DNA of 48,947 nt from Candidatus Halocynthiibacter alkanivorans (GTDB lineage: Bacteria > Pseudomonadota > Alphaproteobacteria > Rhodobacterales > Rhodobacteraceae): the NCBI RefSeq assembly GCF_003333265.1, contig NZ_QOLB01000164.1:1-48947 (forward strand). Reading direction: 5' to 3'. The position numbers were made by a program, and so were the translations under genes. Below, one piece after another: positions 1 to 8,585 of the stretch. Within the stretch, counting starts at the first letter, position 1, and each line of letters opens with the position of its first letter. The notes below the pieces were generated by a model. The model saw only the letters and a list, made by a program, of their open reading frames with translations. It ran no database searches and was not told where the DNA came from.

Positions 1-106
1 AGAAGCGCTGCAAACAGATAGCCAGCAAAGGGCAAGGTCGTCGCCATTTCGTCAGGGAAAAAGGCAAGTGGGTTTCTCAAGTCCTGAACAAATAGTGCAA
101 AAACGA
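1..106 (-). pseudogene. Out-of-frame continuation of the sensor protein into a transporter-like domain (partial)
   Basis: In the frame one step away from the upstream sensor gene, minus-strand positions 95 to 3 are open to the window edge. They read LFVQDLRNPLAFF, then PDEMATTLPFAGYLFAAL, which looks like the first loop and second membrane segment of a major facilitator (MFS) transporter. The upstream frame ends at 77 only 9 codons after the join (around 93-103, just past a run of T). One extra base there would give SFLPLFVQDL and fuse sensor and transporter. The break may be a real mutation or a sequencing error. The MFS assignment rests on pattern recognition from a short stretch. Confidence 0.5.
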
Positions 107-1588
107 CAGCGGTGCCTCATCTGCGACGGCGAACAGGAACAGCCCCAGTCTGATATCCGCCAGCGACGTTAACTGAAGGCGCGACAGCGGTTGAATTTGT
201 TTTCCAGACCGTGCCAGTACGCCATGCAATCGCGCGATACGCCCGGACATGGATTGGGCTATGTCAATTTTGACTGCGGGCCATCGAAGCGGAAAAATAA
301 AGGAGAGGTCCCGTTTCGTAATTGAGCGCGTCATCATGCTTAACCCGGTCACCGGAACAACAAGAGACCGGGACGTTTGCAAAACGGCAATTTCGACCGC
401 CAGCAAAAGGGTAAACACCGCCACGACCGCCAGATCAAAGAACAGCTTGCGAAATTGTGATGCGATCACCCTAGGGTCAGAGCTTACCGAGATTTGAATT
501 TCGGTTGCATCGGGCAGTATTGAGCGATGGGTAAAGGTGGCGGTTTCGCCCGTCCCCGACCGCGTGACCCAGTCGCCAAGCTTCAATTCCAAGCCGTCAA
601 TCTCCGGATACTCTTTGCGTAGCCTGGACATCAAAGTTCCAAGCCCTGAAATGCCGGCTGTCGGCACCCCATTGGCCAGGGCAGTTTCGACGTTTTCCAC
701 CAAAATATGAGAAACCAGCTCGGCACGTTTCTCCAGTTCCGGTTCCAGGCTTTCACTGACCGCAATCTGTACCGTGATCGCAAGGGCCAACAGCACGCCC
801 AGTACCAGCCCAGAATAAACAACCATCGTCAGCCCGTTGATCTGTCGCAATATCTCTGTTTCGGGAATGGCATTTCTGCGCAGGGGGAGTGTGTCTGCTT
901 TAAGGGGGCTCGACGGGAAACCATCTGAACCAATGTCGTTTTCCAGCAGGTCAAGAGCGGCATTGGCCTGTACAATATCGGCCTCCAGGGCCGAAAGCGC
1001 GTGCAACTTGCGATGTGTAGTTATGCCAAAAATAAGGAGGCTCAACAAACTACCGCCAGTGAATACGGTGAGTGCGGCCAGAAACAAACGGCTTCGGAAC
1101 TGAGCATTCAACTGAGCCAGCTCGGTCAGGGGATAACTGGCATAGACAGCCCCGGCCAGGTCTCCCGACTGTGAGTAAATGTTGCGGCCTGCGATCAGAA
1201 AATCATTGGTTTCGAGTGTCCAGCCCGGGGTATCGCTGCGGCGCAGAGCAATAAGCACCTCTTTGGGCACCGTTTGCACGTTCCCGGCGCCCGAACGTTC
1301 AACCACGATGCCAGACGGGTTGAACAAAATGACATCTTCAACCTTGCTGTCGATGTCATGAGCACGGCGAAGCACGTCGCCCCGGTTTCGCAACATACTC
1401 GGCGGCAGGCCCAGCTCTGTTATGGTCCTGAAAGGACGGGCCGCGCCTTCAACTGTCACCGCCAATCGACTGCGCAACAGTTCGGAATAGGTTTTTTCCT
1501 GCTGCAGCGACGCTACGACAGAAAAAGTGATAACGACCAGCCCGACAAGCAAACACCCCAAAGCCGCCAACTGTTTTGCAATGCCCAT
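77..1588 (-). CDS. Membrane sensor protein with two extracytoplasmic modules (N-terminal part of a probable sensor-MFS fusion)
   Basis: The 503-residue protein has a membrane segment at about residues 6-28 and an extracytoplasmic stretch to about 165. A second membrane segment lies at about 168-190 and is followed by a cytoplasmic linker. A third (about 252-275), another extracytoplasmic stretch and a fourth (about 386-408) follow. This is two tandem membrane-loop-membrane sensor units. The last residues (SLADIRLGLFLFAVADEA) resemble the first membrane segment of an MFS transporter, and the reading frame is then lost. No kinase, GGDEF or methyl-accepting signalling domain is visible. The start follows a GC-rich leader, with a perfect inverted repeat 41 bp upstream. 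Ligand and output are unknown. A sensor controlling an attached transporter is an inference. Confidence 0.6.
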   Translation of the reverse strand: MGIAKQLAALGCLLVGLVVITFSVVASLQQEKTYSELLRSRLAVTVEGAARPFRTITELGLPPSMLRNRGDVLRRAHDIDSKVEDVILFNPSGIVVERSGAGNVQTVPKEVLIALRRSDTPGWTLETNDFLIAGRNIYSQSGDLAGAVYASYPLTELAQLNAQFRSRLFLAALTVFTGGSLLSLLIFGITTHRKLHALSALEADIVQANAALDLLENDIGSDGFPSSPLKADTLPLRRNAIPETEILRQINGLTMVVYSGLVLGVLLALAITVQIAVSESLEPELEKRAELVSHILVENVETALANGVPTAGISGLGTLMSRLRKEYPEIDGLELKLGDWVTRSGTGETATFTHRSILPDATEIQISVSSDPRVIASQFRKLFFDLAVVAVFTLLLAVEIAVLQTSRSLVVPVTGLSMMTRSITKRDLSFIFPLRWPAVKIDIAQSMSGRIARLHGVLARSGKQIQPLSRLQLTSLADIRLGLFLFAVADEAPLSFLHYLFRT

Positions 1589-1628
1589 AAACTTCGCCGC
1601 GCAGGTGAAAACACATTGCTTTCATCCA

Positions 1629-1645
1629 TGCATCGGATCGATGCA
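1629..1645. promoter_or_regulatory. Perfect inverted repeat, candidate operator of the sensor gene
   Basis: TGCATCG-GAT-CGATGCA is a perfect 7-bp palindrome with a 3-bp spacer, 41 bp upstream of the start of the divergent sensor gene. The size and position fit a dimeric regulator site. The regulator is unknown. Confidence 0.3.
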
Positions 1646-1765
1646 AAATCAATGATTTAAACTGGACACTACATGCCGCCTGCATCGGTATGGTGCAGAA
1701 CAATCACTGCTTGCGTAATTTGCCGACCGGGTTAAGTCGTTCAGGACGCCGAAGCCAATCGGTTA

Positions 1766-1950
1766 AAGGTCTGTTTGTCCACACAGCAGGCATTGGTGCG
1801 ACGCGCGGCGAATGGCTGCAATCCGCCCTTCGCGCCGATATGTGCCTGGCGCAGCAATCGGACCACTTCCCTCTGCCATCACTGTCACGAACGGCCCTTA
1901 GTTGACCTTCATTCATACTGCGGCGAACAGCCGGTTAGAGCGCGAAAATG
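1766..1950 (+). repeat. Dispersed intergenic repeat, copy A
   Basis: This non-coding stretch shares long blocks with 11487-11680 and 13571-13690. Examples are GCAGCAATCGGACCACTTCC (identical in the copy at 13571), GAACGGCCCT and ACTGCGGCGAAC (shared with the copy at 11487). All three copies have the same orientation. No open frame is conserved across the copies, so this is not a broken gene of any family I recognise. Confidence 0.7.
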
Positions 1951-2130
1951 TCCGATGCTGCACCGTGCACGAATTGGAACAAGACGTTGGAACCCGCCAC
2001 TGGACGCTCTCAGGACTGCAAGCGCGAGCGAATATTAAACCCTCACGGTGAAACAATCTGTAGCTATCTGAAGGTCAAACCCGGCCATTCCAGTGACGAA
2101 AATTATGGCCGGCTTCGATGAATCCAATTT

Positions 2131-2150
2131 GCCCGGCTGAAAACTCGGGC
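2131..2150 (-). terminator. Weak hairpin after the adenine deaminase gene
   Basis: GCCCG and CGGGC arms separated by 10 nt lie 13 bp beyond the stop of the last gene of the purine operon. Only a short AT-rich stretch follows on the minus strand, so termination is uncertain. Confidence 0.3.
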
Positions 2151-2162
2151 GACCCATTTTTT

Positions 2163-3953
2163 TCAGACAAACAAGTCGACTTTTTTGAACTTTGTCACAT
2201 CGATAATGCCCAGGTCAGAGATACGAATTTCCGGGATAACGACCAGGGCAAGCAGCGAGTGCTGCATGTAGGCGTTGTTCAATTTGCAGCCGCAGCTTTC
2301 CATAGCCGCGACCATTGCGGCGGTTTTCTCCGCAACAACCTCTGCGCGTTCATCCGACATCAGCCCGGCAATGGGCAATTCAACCGTCGCCAATTCTTGT
2401 CCTTGCGAGAATACCGTGATGCCGCCTCCCACTTTGCCCAGATGATTGGCAGCTGCGGCCATGTCCTTTTTTGAAGTCCCAACTACGATCATGTGGTGAC
2501 TGTCATGGGCAACCGTTGACGCAATGGCACAGGGTCTGTCATATCCGAATCCTGAAACGAACCCGTTTACAACGCCTCCGGTTCCGCGATGGCGTTCGAC
2601 AAGGGCAATCTGACAAATGTCGTTTTCTTCATCCATCTGAACAACACTGCTGGTAACTTTCAGATCGGCTTCTAACGCCCGGGTCGGAGCCTGGTTCTCA
2701 ATCACGCCGATAACACGGGCACGAACGTCGGTGGCGCCCTCAGGAGCAAAAATATCGAAATCATCCGCGGCCAGTTTCTTGCCCAGATTAATAGTGTTCT
2801 TTGCAAAATCAGGATAATTCGCTGCCGGTATGTCCGCGGTTAGTTTGCCATTTTCGGCCAAAACCTCACCCTGCGCGATGACGAGTTCGACATGCAAACT
2901 TGGCAAATCCGAGGTCAGGATGATATCGGCACGGCGGCCAGGCGAAATGGAACCGATATCCCGCTCCATTCCAAAATGCTGGGCTGTGTTCAGCGTAGCC
3001 ATCTGAATGGCGGTGATTGGTTTCACGCCCTGGGCAATTGCATGGCGCACAACCCGGTTCATATGCCCGTCATGTACGAGCGTGCCGGAATGGCTGTCAT
3101 CAGTGCAGAGGATAAAATTGCGCGGATCCATACCATCTTCGGTGACGGCCTTGATTTGTTCGGCAACATCGTACCACGCCGAGCCGAGCCGCAGCATCGC
3201 CCGCATTCCCTGGCGGATACGCGCTTTCGGGTCCTCCTTTCGGGTGCCTTCGTGGTCATCCGCCGGACCGCCGGCGACATAACCATGGAACATCAGCCCA
3301 AGATCGGGCGAGGCATAGTGACCACCAACAGTTTTGTTCGCCATCTGCGTCGCGCCGATCTCACCCAACATTTTGGCGTCATTCGCCGCGACTCCGGGAA
3401 AGTTCATCATTTCGCCGAGACCACATGTCTGCGACCAGCCAAGCGCCTCGGTCACGTCGTCAACAGTGAATTCTGCACCGGCATTTTCCAGCCCCGGGGC
3501 CGAAGGGACACAGGACGGCACCTGAACCTGGACATTGATCGGCAGGCTGGCAGCATCGTCATGCATCAAACGCACGCCCGGAAGACCCAGTACATTCGCG
3601 ATCTCATGCGGGTCGATAAACATCGACGTGGTTCCATGCGGGATGACTGCGCGGGCAAATTCCGTCACCGTGACCATGCCGCTTTCGACGTGCATATGCG
3701 CGTCGCACAGCCCCGGCACCATATAGCGGCCGTTGGCTTCGATCACTTTGGTCTTGTCGCCGATCGTGTGGCTGGCATCCGGGCCCACATAGGCGATGCG
3801 GCCCGCCGCGATGGCAATGTCTGTATTCGGGATGATTTCCCCGGAATAGACATTCACCCATTGGCCGCCGCGAATAACGCTGTCGGCAGGTTTCCGCCCC
3901 ATCGCAACATCAATCAGGCGCGGCGCAGATTCGGTCCAGGTGGGAATTGACAT
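2163..3953 (-). CDS. ade: Adenine deaminase (canonical paralogue)
   Basis: Hydrolyses adenine to hypoxanthine and ammonia in the cytoplasm, feeding purine salvage or degradation. The 596-residue protein is of normal length for the family. It begins with the small composite beta domain of amidohydrolases. It carries the metal-binding DAHMHVES (His86, His88), the family hallmark DPHEIANV (His116, Glu117), a Gly-His pair (His212), DHE (233-235) and CTDD (284-286). The C-terminal ADE-type domain has the HDSHH motif (about residue 483). It is the last gene of a six-gene operon, 14 bp after a permease gene. A second, more divergent deaminase opens the same operon. Confidence 0.93.
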   Translation of the reverse strand: MSIPTWTESAPRLIDVAMGRKPADSVIRGGQWVNVYSGEIIPNTDIAIAAGRIAYVGPDASHTIGDKTKVIEANGRYMVPGLCDAHMHVESGMVTVTEFARAVIPHGTTSMFIDPHEIANVLGLPGVRLMHDDAASLPINVQVQVPSCVPSAPGLENAGAEFTVDDVTEALGWSQTCGLGEMMNFPGVAANDAKMLGEIGATQMANKTVGGHYASPDLGLMFHGYVAGGPADDHEGTRKEDPKARIRQGMRAMLRLGSAWYDVAEQIKAVTEDGMDPRNFILCTDDSHSGTLVHDGHMNRVVRHAIAQGVKPITAIQMATLNTAQHFGMERDIGSISPGRRADIILTSDLPSLHVELVIAQGEVLAENGKLTADIPAANYPDFAKNTINLGKKLAADDFDIFAPEGATDVRARVIGVIENQAPTRALEADLKVTSSVVQMDEENDICQIALVERHRGTGGVVNGFVSGFGYDRPCAIASTVAHDSHHMIVVGTSKKDMAAAANHLGKVGGGITVFSQGQELATVELPIAGLMSDERAEVVAEKTAAMVAAMESCGCKLNNAYMQHSLLALVVIPEIRISDLGIIDVTKFKKVDLFV

Positions 3954-3967
3954 GAGAAATCCTGTAT

Positions 3968-4900
3968 TTAGTGTTTGAGAAAAGGGACGCCGAGTTTGGC
4001 AGGCTGTCCTGAGCGGCTTCCGATCATTACCAGAAGCAGGATCGAAGCGGCGTATGGCAGCATCAGGAAGAACTGATAGGGGATGTCCACACCCAACCCC
4101 TGAGCATGCACCGCCACACTGTCCAACACGGCAAAGACCATCACTGCGATCATAGTGCGGACCGGGCGCCAGTTTCCAGCAATGACGGCTACAATGGCCA
4201 GCCAGCCGCGGCCACCAGAAATATCAGGCCGGAACTGATCGGCGAAGGCCAGCATCAAAAAGGCGCCCCCAAGCGCGGTCAGGGCCGATCCGAACAACAG
4301 CGCACCGTATTGACGTGTTGAAACTGACAGGCCTTTGGCTTCGAGGAACTGTGGGTTTTCGCCGGCAGCCCGAGTTTCCAGGCCAAGCGTTGTGCGTCTC
4401 AGGAAATAGCCGATGAATGGCACACTGAGGATGGCGGCATAGGTAAGCAGGTGTTGATCAAATAGAATGGGTCCGATCACCGGAATGTCTGACAATACGG
4501 GAATTGGGGTTTTTCCAATTGTCGAATAGCTGGGTGGTTTGCTTCCACCAACATAGCTGCGGAACCAGAACAGGGTCAGACCGCTGGCCAACAGGTTGAA
4601 ACCGAGGCCGGTAACAAAATGATCAACCCTGAGCGCTACGGTCATGAATCCGATCAGCAGTCCGGCCGCGAGGCCGGCTGCCATTGCCGCCAGGGCGGCG
4701 ATCACGGGCGAACCGGTTGCCACCATTGTGAAATAGGCGATCAGACACCCTGTTAACATGGTGCCCTCGACCCCCATGTTCCAAATTCCCGCGCGTTCTG
4801 TGACCAGTTCGCCCAGCGCCGCAAGTAAGATGACCGTGGCGACCCCCATTGCGGCGATCAAAATGGACATGAGTATGTCCGGGGAAAGCAATTCAGACAT
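3968..4900 (-). CDS. BMP-type ABC transporter permease (second permease)
   Basis: A 310-residue polytopic inner-membrane protein of the permease family that pairs with BMP-type binding proteins (NupQ/YufQ-like). These systems import nucleosides, purine bases or sugars. Hydrophobic segments run through the whole protein, and the EAKGLS stretch (about residue 189) matches the cytoplasmic coupling loop of this family. Its start overlaps the end of the previous permease gene by 8 bp, indicating translational coupling. Between adenine deaminase genes, a purine base or nucleoside is the likely cargo (inference). Confidence 0.88.
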   Translation of the reverse strand: MSELLSPDILMSILIAAMGVATVILLAALGELVTERAGIWNMGVEGTMLTGCLIAYFTMVATGSPVIAALAAMAAGLAAGLLIGFMTVALRVDHFVTGLGFNLLASGLTLFWFRSYVGGSKPPSYSTIGKTPIPVLSDIPVIGPILFDQHLLTYAAILSVPFIGYFLRRTTLGLETRAAGENPQFLEAKGLSVSTRQYGALLFGSALTALGGAFLMLAFADQFRPDISGGRGWLAIVAVIAGNWRPVRTMIAVMVFAVLDSVAVHAQGLGVDIPYQFFLMLPYAASILLLVMIGSRSGQPAKLGVPFLKH

Positions 4901-5963
4901 TTGTTGGCCTCCTGAACTGGACGGAAAAGCGGACGAGAACGGAAGCGCTCAGAAAGAATAGCAATAGGATGCCCTGCATCGCAGGCACCAGTGATGGCGG
5001 AATGTCGGAAAGGACGCTCATGTAGAGCGAACCGTTTGCCAGCGCACCAAAGAACAGGGCGGCAACAACCGCGCCGATCGGATTCAGGCCGCCGATCATG
5101 CCGACGATGATGCCGGTAAAGCCAAGCCCAACCAATACGTCACCGCGCAGGCGATAATTGACGCCGAATATTTCTGACACCCCGGCCAGTGCCGAAAGGG
5201 CGCCGCTGAGGCACATGACGATCAAGACAGTGCGGGTGACATTGACGCCTTTGAATCTGAGTGCCGTAGGGTTGAAGCCAAGTGCGCGGATCTCAAATCC
5301 CAGGGGGGTTTTCTTTAGAATAACCCAGCAGATCACGGCAGCGGCCAGGGCCAGAAGAAATCCGATGTGCAGCTTTACGTCGCTTACAATCAGAGGCAGG
5401 TGGAAATTGTCGGCAAACACCGGTGTCTGTTGATAAGACGTCGTGCCTTCTTCAGTCCAGGGACCGCCGGCCAGAAGATAAGACAGCAAGTAGACGATGA
5501 CATAGTTCAACATGACCGTTGAAATGATCTCGTTGACCTGAAATCTGGTTTTCAGCCAGCCACAAAAACCGCCCAGGGCAGCGCCACCGGCCATGGCGGC
5601 AATCAGGATCATCGGAATGGCAACCAGTGCAGACACTCCGCCCAGATACAGGCTGATCCAGTAGCCGCTCATTGCACCCGCAAACATCTGACCTTCCTGC
5701 CCAATGCTCCAGATTTCTGCACGAAACGCGATTACAGTGGCCAGACCAGTAAAAATCAGCGGGGTGGCGGCAACCAGGCTTTGCAGGATCGCCTCTCTGC
5801 TGCCAAAGGCCCCCTCGTACAGTGCTCCGAAACCCTCGGAAACACTGGCACCACTTGCAGCGATGAGCAGCGCTGACGTGGCAAAGCCCAACGTGAGCGC
5901 CAATACATAGGCTGCAAACTGTGCTTGCCATCCCACGGACGTGCGTACGGAAAACTCTATCAC
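4893..5963 (-). CDS. BMP-type ABC transporter permease (first permease)
   Basis: A 356-residue membrane protein of the NupP/YufP-like permease family. The GLATVIAFRAEIWSIGQEGQ stretch (about residues 73-92) and the ALRFKGVNV loop (about residue 234) are typical of permeases partnered with BMP lipoprotein-like binding proteins. Its ATG overlaps the TGA of the ATPase gene by 4 bp, and its end overlaps the next permease. With the neighbouring ATPase and binding protein it makes a complete importer. Confidence 0.88.
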   Translation of the reverse strand: MIEFSVRTSVGWQAQFAAYVLALTLGFATSALLIAASGASVSEGFGALYEGAFGSREAILQSLVAATPLIFTGLATVIAFRAEIWSIGQEGQMFAGAMSGYWISLYLGGVSALVAIPMILIAAMAGGAALGGFCGWLKTRFQVNEIISTVMLNYVIVYLLSYLLAGGPWTEEGTTSYQQTPVFADNFHLPLIVSDVKLHIGFLLALAAAVICWVILKKTPLGFEIRALGFNPTALRFKGVNVTRTVLIVMCLSGALSALAGVSEIFGVNYRLRGDVLVGLGFTGIIVGMIGGLNPIGAVVAALFFGALANGSLYMSVLSDIPPSLVPAMQGILLLFFLSASVLVRFSVQFRRPTNV

Positions 5964-7468
5964 GCCGCATCCTCCTTCACTTTTCCTGCCATCAGCAGAC
6001 CAATTTCTTCCAGATTTGTTTTTTCGGTTTCGACGATCCCCATCAGGCGGCCCTGAAAGAGCACGCCGATCCGGTCGCAGAGGTTCAGCAGGTCTTCCAG
6101 TTCGGACGAGGCGATCAGCACAGCCACCCCATCGGCGCGTTTCTCCAGAAGCCGGCTGTGAATGTATTCGATCACGCCCACATCAAGGCCGCGGGTCGGC
6201 TGATTGGCGAGCAAGACCTTAGAGGCCAAGCGCATTTCCCGCGCCAGGATCACCCGCTGCGCATTGCCGCCTGACAAGTCGCCGGCTTTGGTTTCCCCGG
6301 ACGGCGCGGATATCTGAAATTCCCGGATCATCTGGACGGCGTTGCGCTGCATTTTTGGAAAATCGAGAAACAGCTTGCTTGCAAACTGGCCGCGTTGATC
6401 GCCAAGGATCAAATTCTCCTCAATGGACATTTCCGACACCAGGCCTTCGACAAATCGGTCATCAGGAATGTGACCCAGCCCAATATCCTTGATCACCCGG
6501 GCGTTCAGCCCGCCAATGTCCTTGCCATCCAGTGAGATCCTGCCCTTCGCCAGGGTTCTTACCCCCGCGATGACTTCCATCAGCGGGTTCTGCCCGTTGC
6601 CCGCCACGCCTGCGATGCCAAAGATTTCGCCCTGGCGCACGGTGAGAGACACATTGTCCAGATCCGGGACCTGGCCTACGCCTATTACTGTCACATTTTC
6701 CAGAACCAGCCGGTCCGGTCCGACAGGTGTCCTCTCACGGATTATTGGTTCCAAATCACGGCCAACCATCATCCGTGTGAGCTCTTCCGGAGTCGTTTCG
6801 GCGGTTTTCCGAATGCCGACCAACTCGCCCTGACGCAGCACCGCCACACGATCAGACTGCATCACTTCATCCAGGAAATGCGTAATCAGGATCAGCGCAA
6901 CACCATCGGACTTGAGCTTGTCGATAATGCGGAAGAGCTTCTTTGAGTTCTCGACATCCAGCGTGGCAGTCGGCTCGTCCAGGATCAGCACATCTGCGTC
7001 GAAATACAATGCTTTGAGCAGTTCCGCCCACTGCCGTTCCCCCACGGACAAATCGCGTACCCACGCATTGGGATCGATGCCAATACCATAGTTATCGCAG
7101 ATGCGACGCAGTTTCTTTTCCGCTTCAACGTACTGAACATTGAAGCCCTTTTCCGAGCCGATGACGATGTTTTCCAGCACCGTGAAATCCGGAACCAGCA
7201 CAAAATGTTGATGGACAAGGCCGATACCTTTGCGGATCGCGTCGGCTGCGGAAGCCATACGCAACGGTTCGCCTTTGAACAGTATTTCGCCCGCATCAGG
7301 CGGAAACAGCCCTGTCAGGCAAGCAGAGAGCGTCGATTTCCCCGCGCCATTTTCACCGAACAAGCATAGAAGTTCACCGGCATTGACGGAGAAACTGATA
7401 TTATGATTGGCGCGAACTGGTCCAAAACTTTTGCAAAGGCTACGGGCCTCAATAGTCGGCAGTCTCAT
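5960..7468 (-). CDS. BMP-type ABC transporter ATPase with two nucleotide-binding domains
   Basis: About 502 residues from the ATG at 7468, which follows an AGGGAAA ribosome site. A longer frame to 7690 would overlap the end of the binding-protein gene and lacks homology, so I reject that start. The first domain has Walker A GENGAGKST, signature LSVGERQ and Walker B VLILDEPTATLD. The second has a degenerate Walker A (GVAGNGQNPL, without the GKS), signature LSGGNAQR and LLANQPTRGLD. This asymmetry is normal for sugar and nucleoside importer ATPases. It energises the two permeases downstream. Confidence 0.9.
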   Translation of the reverse strand: MRLPTIEARSLCKSFGPVRANHNISFSVNAGELLCLFGENGAGKSTLSACLTGLFPPDAGEILFKGEPLRMASAADAIRKGIGLVHQHFVLVPDFTVLENIVIGSEKGFNVQYVEAEKKLRRICDNYGIGIDPNAWVRDLSVGERQWAELLKALYFDADVLILDEPTATLDVENSKKLFRIIDKLKSDGVALILITHFLDEVMQSDRVAVLRQGELVGIRKTAETTPEELTRMMVGRDLEPIIRERTPVGPDRLVLENVTVIGVGQVPDLDNVSLTVRQGEIFGIAGVAGNGQNPLMEVIAGVRTLAKGRISLDGKDIGGLNARVIKDIGLGHIPDDRFVEGLVSEMSIEENLILGDQRGQFASKLFLDFPKMQRNAVQMIREFQISAPSGETKAGDLSGGNAQRVILAREMRLASKVLLANQPTRGLDVGVIEYIHSRLLEKRADGVAVLIASSELEDLLNLCDRIGVLFQGRLMGIVETEKTNLEEIGLLMAGKVKEDAA

Positions 7469-7495
7469 TGGCTTTTCCCTATTATCCCAAAAGGA

Positions 7496-7515
7496 CTCTC
7501 CGCCTGAGCGGAGAG
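7496..7515 (-). terminator. Hairpin between binding-protein and ATPase genes
   Basis: CTCTCCGC and GCGGAGAG form a perfect 8-bp stem with a 4-nt loop, 12 bp after the stop of the binding-protein gene. On the minus strand it is followed by TCCTTTT. It is well placed to act as a partial terminator or mRNA 3'-end stabiliser, keeping binding protein above the membrane components. Confidence 0.6.
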
Positions 7516-7527
7516 CCAGTCGTTCGA

Positions 7528-8541
7528 TCAGTCGGAACTCGGGAGTGACAAATCGACAGGGAGTTTCAGTTCGCCGGAGGAAATCCGGGCCGACAGGGAG
7601 GCGATCTCTTCCTTCAGTTCCGCAGGCAGCTTGTCCTCGTAAGCATGAAAACCCGACAGAGCAGAACCACCATCCGCCATGGGCACCCAACGTTCCCTGG
7701 TATTGCCTTCATAGGGCACGCCATTGGCCGCGTAGTCGTACCATTCGTCGATGATCCAGTTGAGATCCTGGGTCCAGGAGATCAGTGCGCTTGCAACCAC
7801 AGAGTCCGGGGCACTCTCACCGTAGTCGACATAGTTTCCGAAACACATGATGCCTGCCTTCTCACAAGTTTCAAAGCTTTCGACCAGCTGGAAGGTCAGA
7901 TCAGCGCCTGCTGCAATCTGTGCATTGGTAAACTGCTCCGCCTTGGCCGGGTCGTACCAGCTTTCGATGAAGGCGACTTTGCGTTGTACATCGGGATTCA
8001 CCGACCGGGCACCGGCAAAAAAGCCGTTGATCTGGTCGTTTACATCCTCAGACGGGAACTGTCCGACGACCCCAATCACATCGGTTTCAGTCAAGCGGCC
8101 TGCCAGAACGCCCAGCAGATAAGATGGTTCATGCGCCCGCTTGAAAACCCAATAGGCATTTCCGCCCAACGCTTCATTCCCGGATCCGACAACAACGAAC
8201 AGGATGTCCGGGTATTTTTCCTGCAGCGCTTTGACCTGATCTGAATAGCTACTGTGGGCCCAGATGATCTGATATTTACCGGTTTTTGCCAGCAACTCCA
8301 TGGCATTTTTGGCGTCTTCTCCCCATTTCCCGTTGATACTTTTGTAGCTGATATCGAGGCCATGTGGCGCAGATGTCGCCACTTCATCAAGATCGCGGAG
8401 CAAGGTTGCATCCCAGGCAGCTTCTGGTCCGGTGGCCAGCAGAAGACCAATCCTCAATTTGTCCGGTGCTTCCGCAAGGACCATGCTGCTGGCGGATACC
8501 AGGAAAACGGCCCCCGCTGTCAGTGTCTTGAACAAATTCAT
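7528..8541 (-). CDS. BMP-family ABC transporter substrate-binding protein
   Basis: A 337-residue periplasmic binding protein of the BMP (basic membrane protein) family. The ATG at 8541 follows a GGAAGGAAA ribosome site and begins a clear signal peptide (MNLFKTLTAGAVFLVSASS, cleavage near VLA-EA). The mature part begins LRIGLLLATGPEAAWD and has the AHEPSYLLGVLAG motif (about residues 141-153) seen in BMP proteins that bind nucleosides, purines or related compounds. No lipobox cysteine is visible, so it is probably soluble. Flanking deaminases suggest a purine ligand such as adenine or adenosine (inference). Confidence 0.88.
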   Translation of the reverse strand: MNLFKTLTAGAVFLVSASSMVLAEAPDKLRIGLLLATGPEAAWDATLLRDLDEVATSAPHGLDISYKSINGKWGEDAKNAMELLAKTGKYQIIWAHSSYSDQVKALQEKYPDILFVVVGSGNEALGGNAYWVFKRAHEPSYLLGVLAGRLTETDVIGVVGQFPSEDVNDQINGFFAGARSVNPDVQRKVAFIESWYDPAKAEQFTNAQIAAGADLTFQLVESFETCEKAGIMCFGNYVDYGESAPDSVVASALISWTQDLNWIIDEWYDYAANGVPYEGNTRERWVPMADGGSALSGFHAYEDKLPAELKEEIASLSARISSGELKLPVDLSLPSSD

Positions 8542-8585
8542 GTCTTTTCCTTCCCTGTTTGCGAGTTGTTGCTGAAAGATGCCCG

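Larger units (their letters stand above)
1589..2162. other. Intergenic region with a palindrome and dispersed-repeat copy A
   Basis: No convincing gene is visible in these 574 bases. They hold a 17-bp palindrome (1629-1645), copy A of a dispersed repeat (about 1766-1950) and a weak hairpin (2131-2150) just past the end of the adenine deaminase gene. Short open frames here lack a ribosome site and any recognisable protein. Confidence 0.6.

Noticed and set aside
2892-3950. Plus-strand open frame opposite the canonical adenine deaminase gene
   Set aside because: Shadow of the deaminase; His/Arg-rich translation without motifs.
7469-7690. N-terminal extension of the BMP-type ATPase
   Set aside because: It would overlap the binding-protein gene and the hairpin, has no homology, and a good ribosome site precedes the ATG at 7468.
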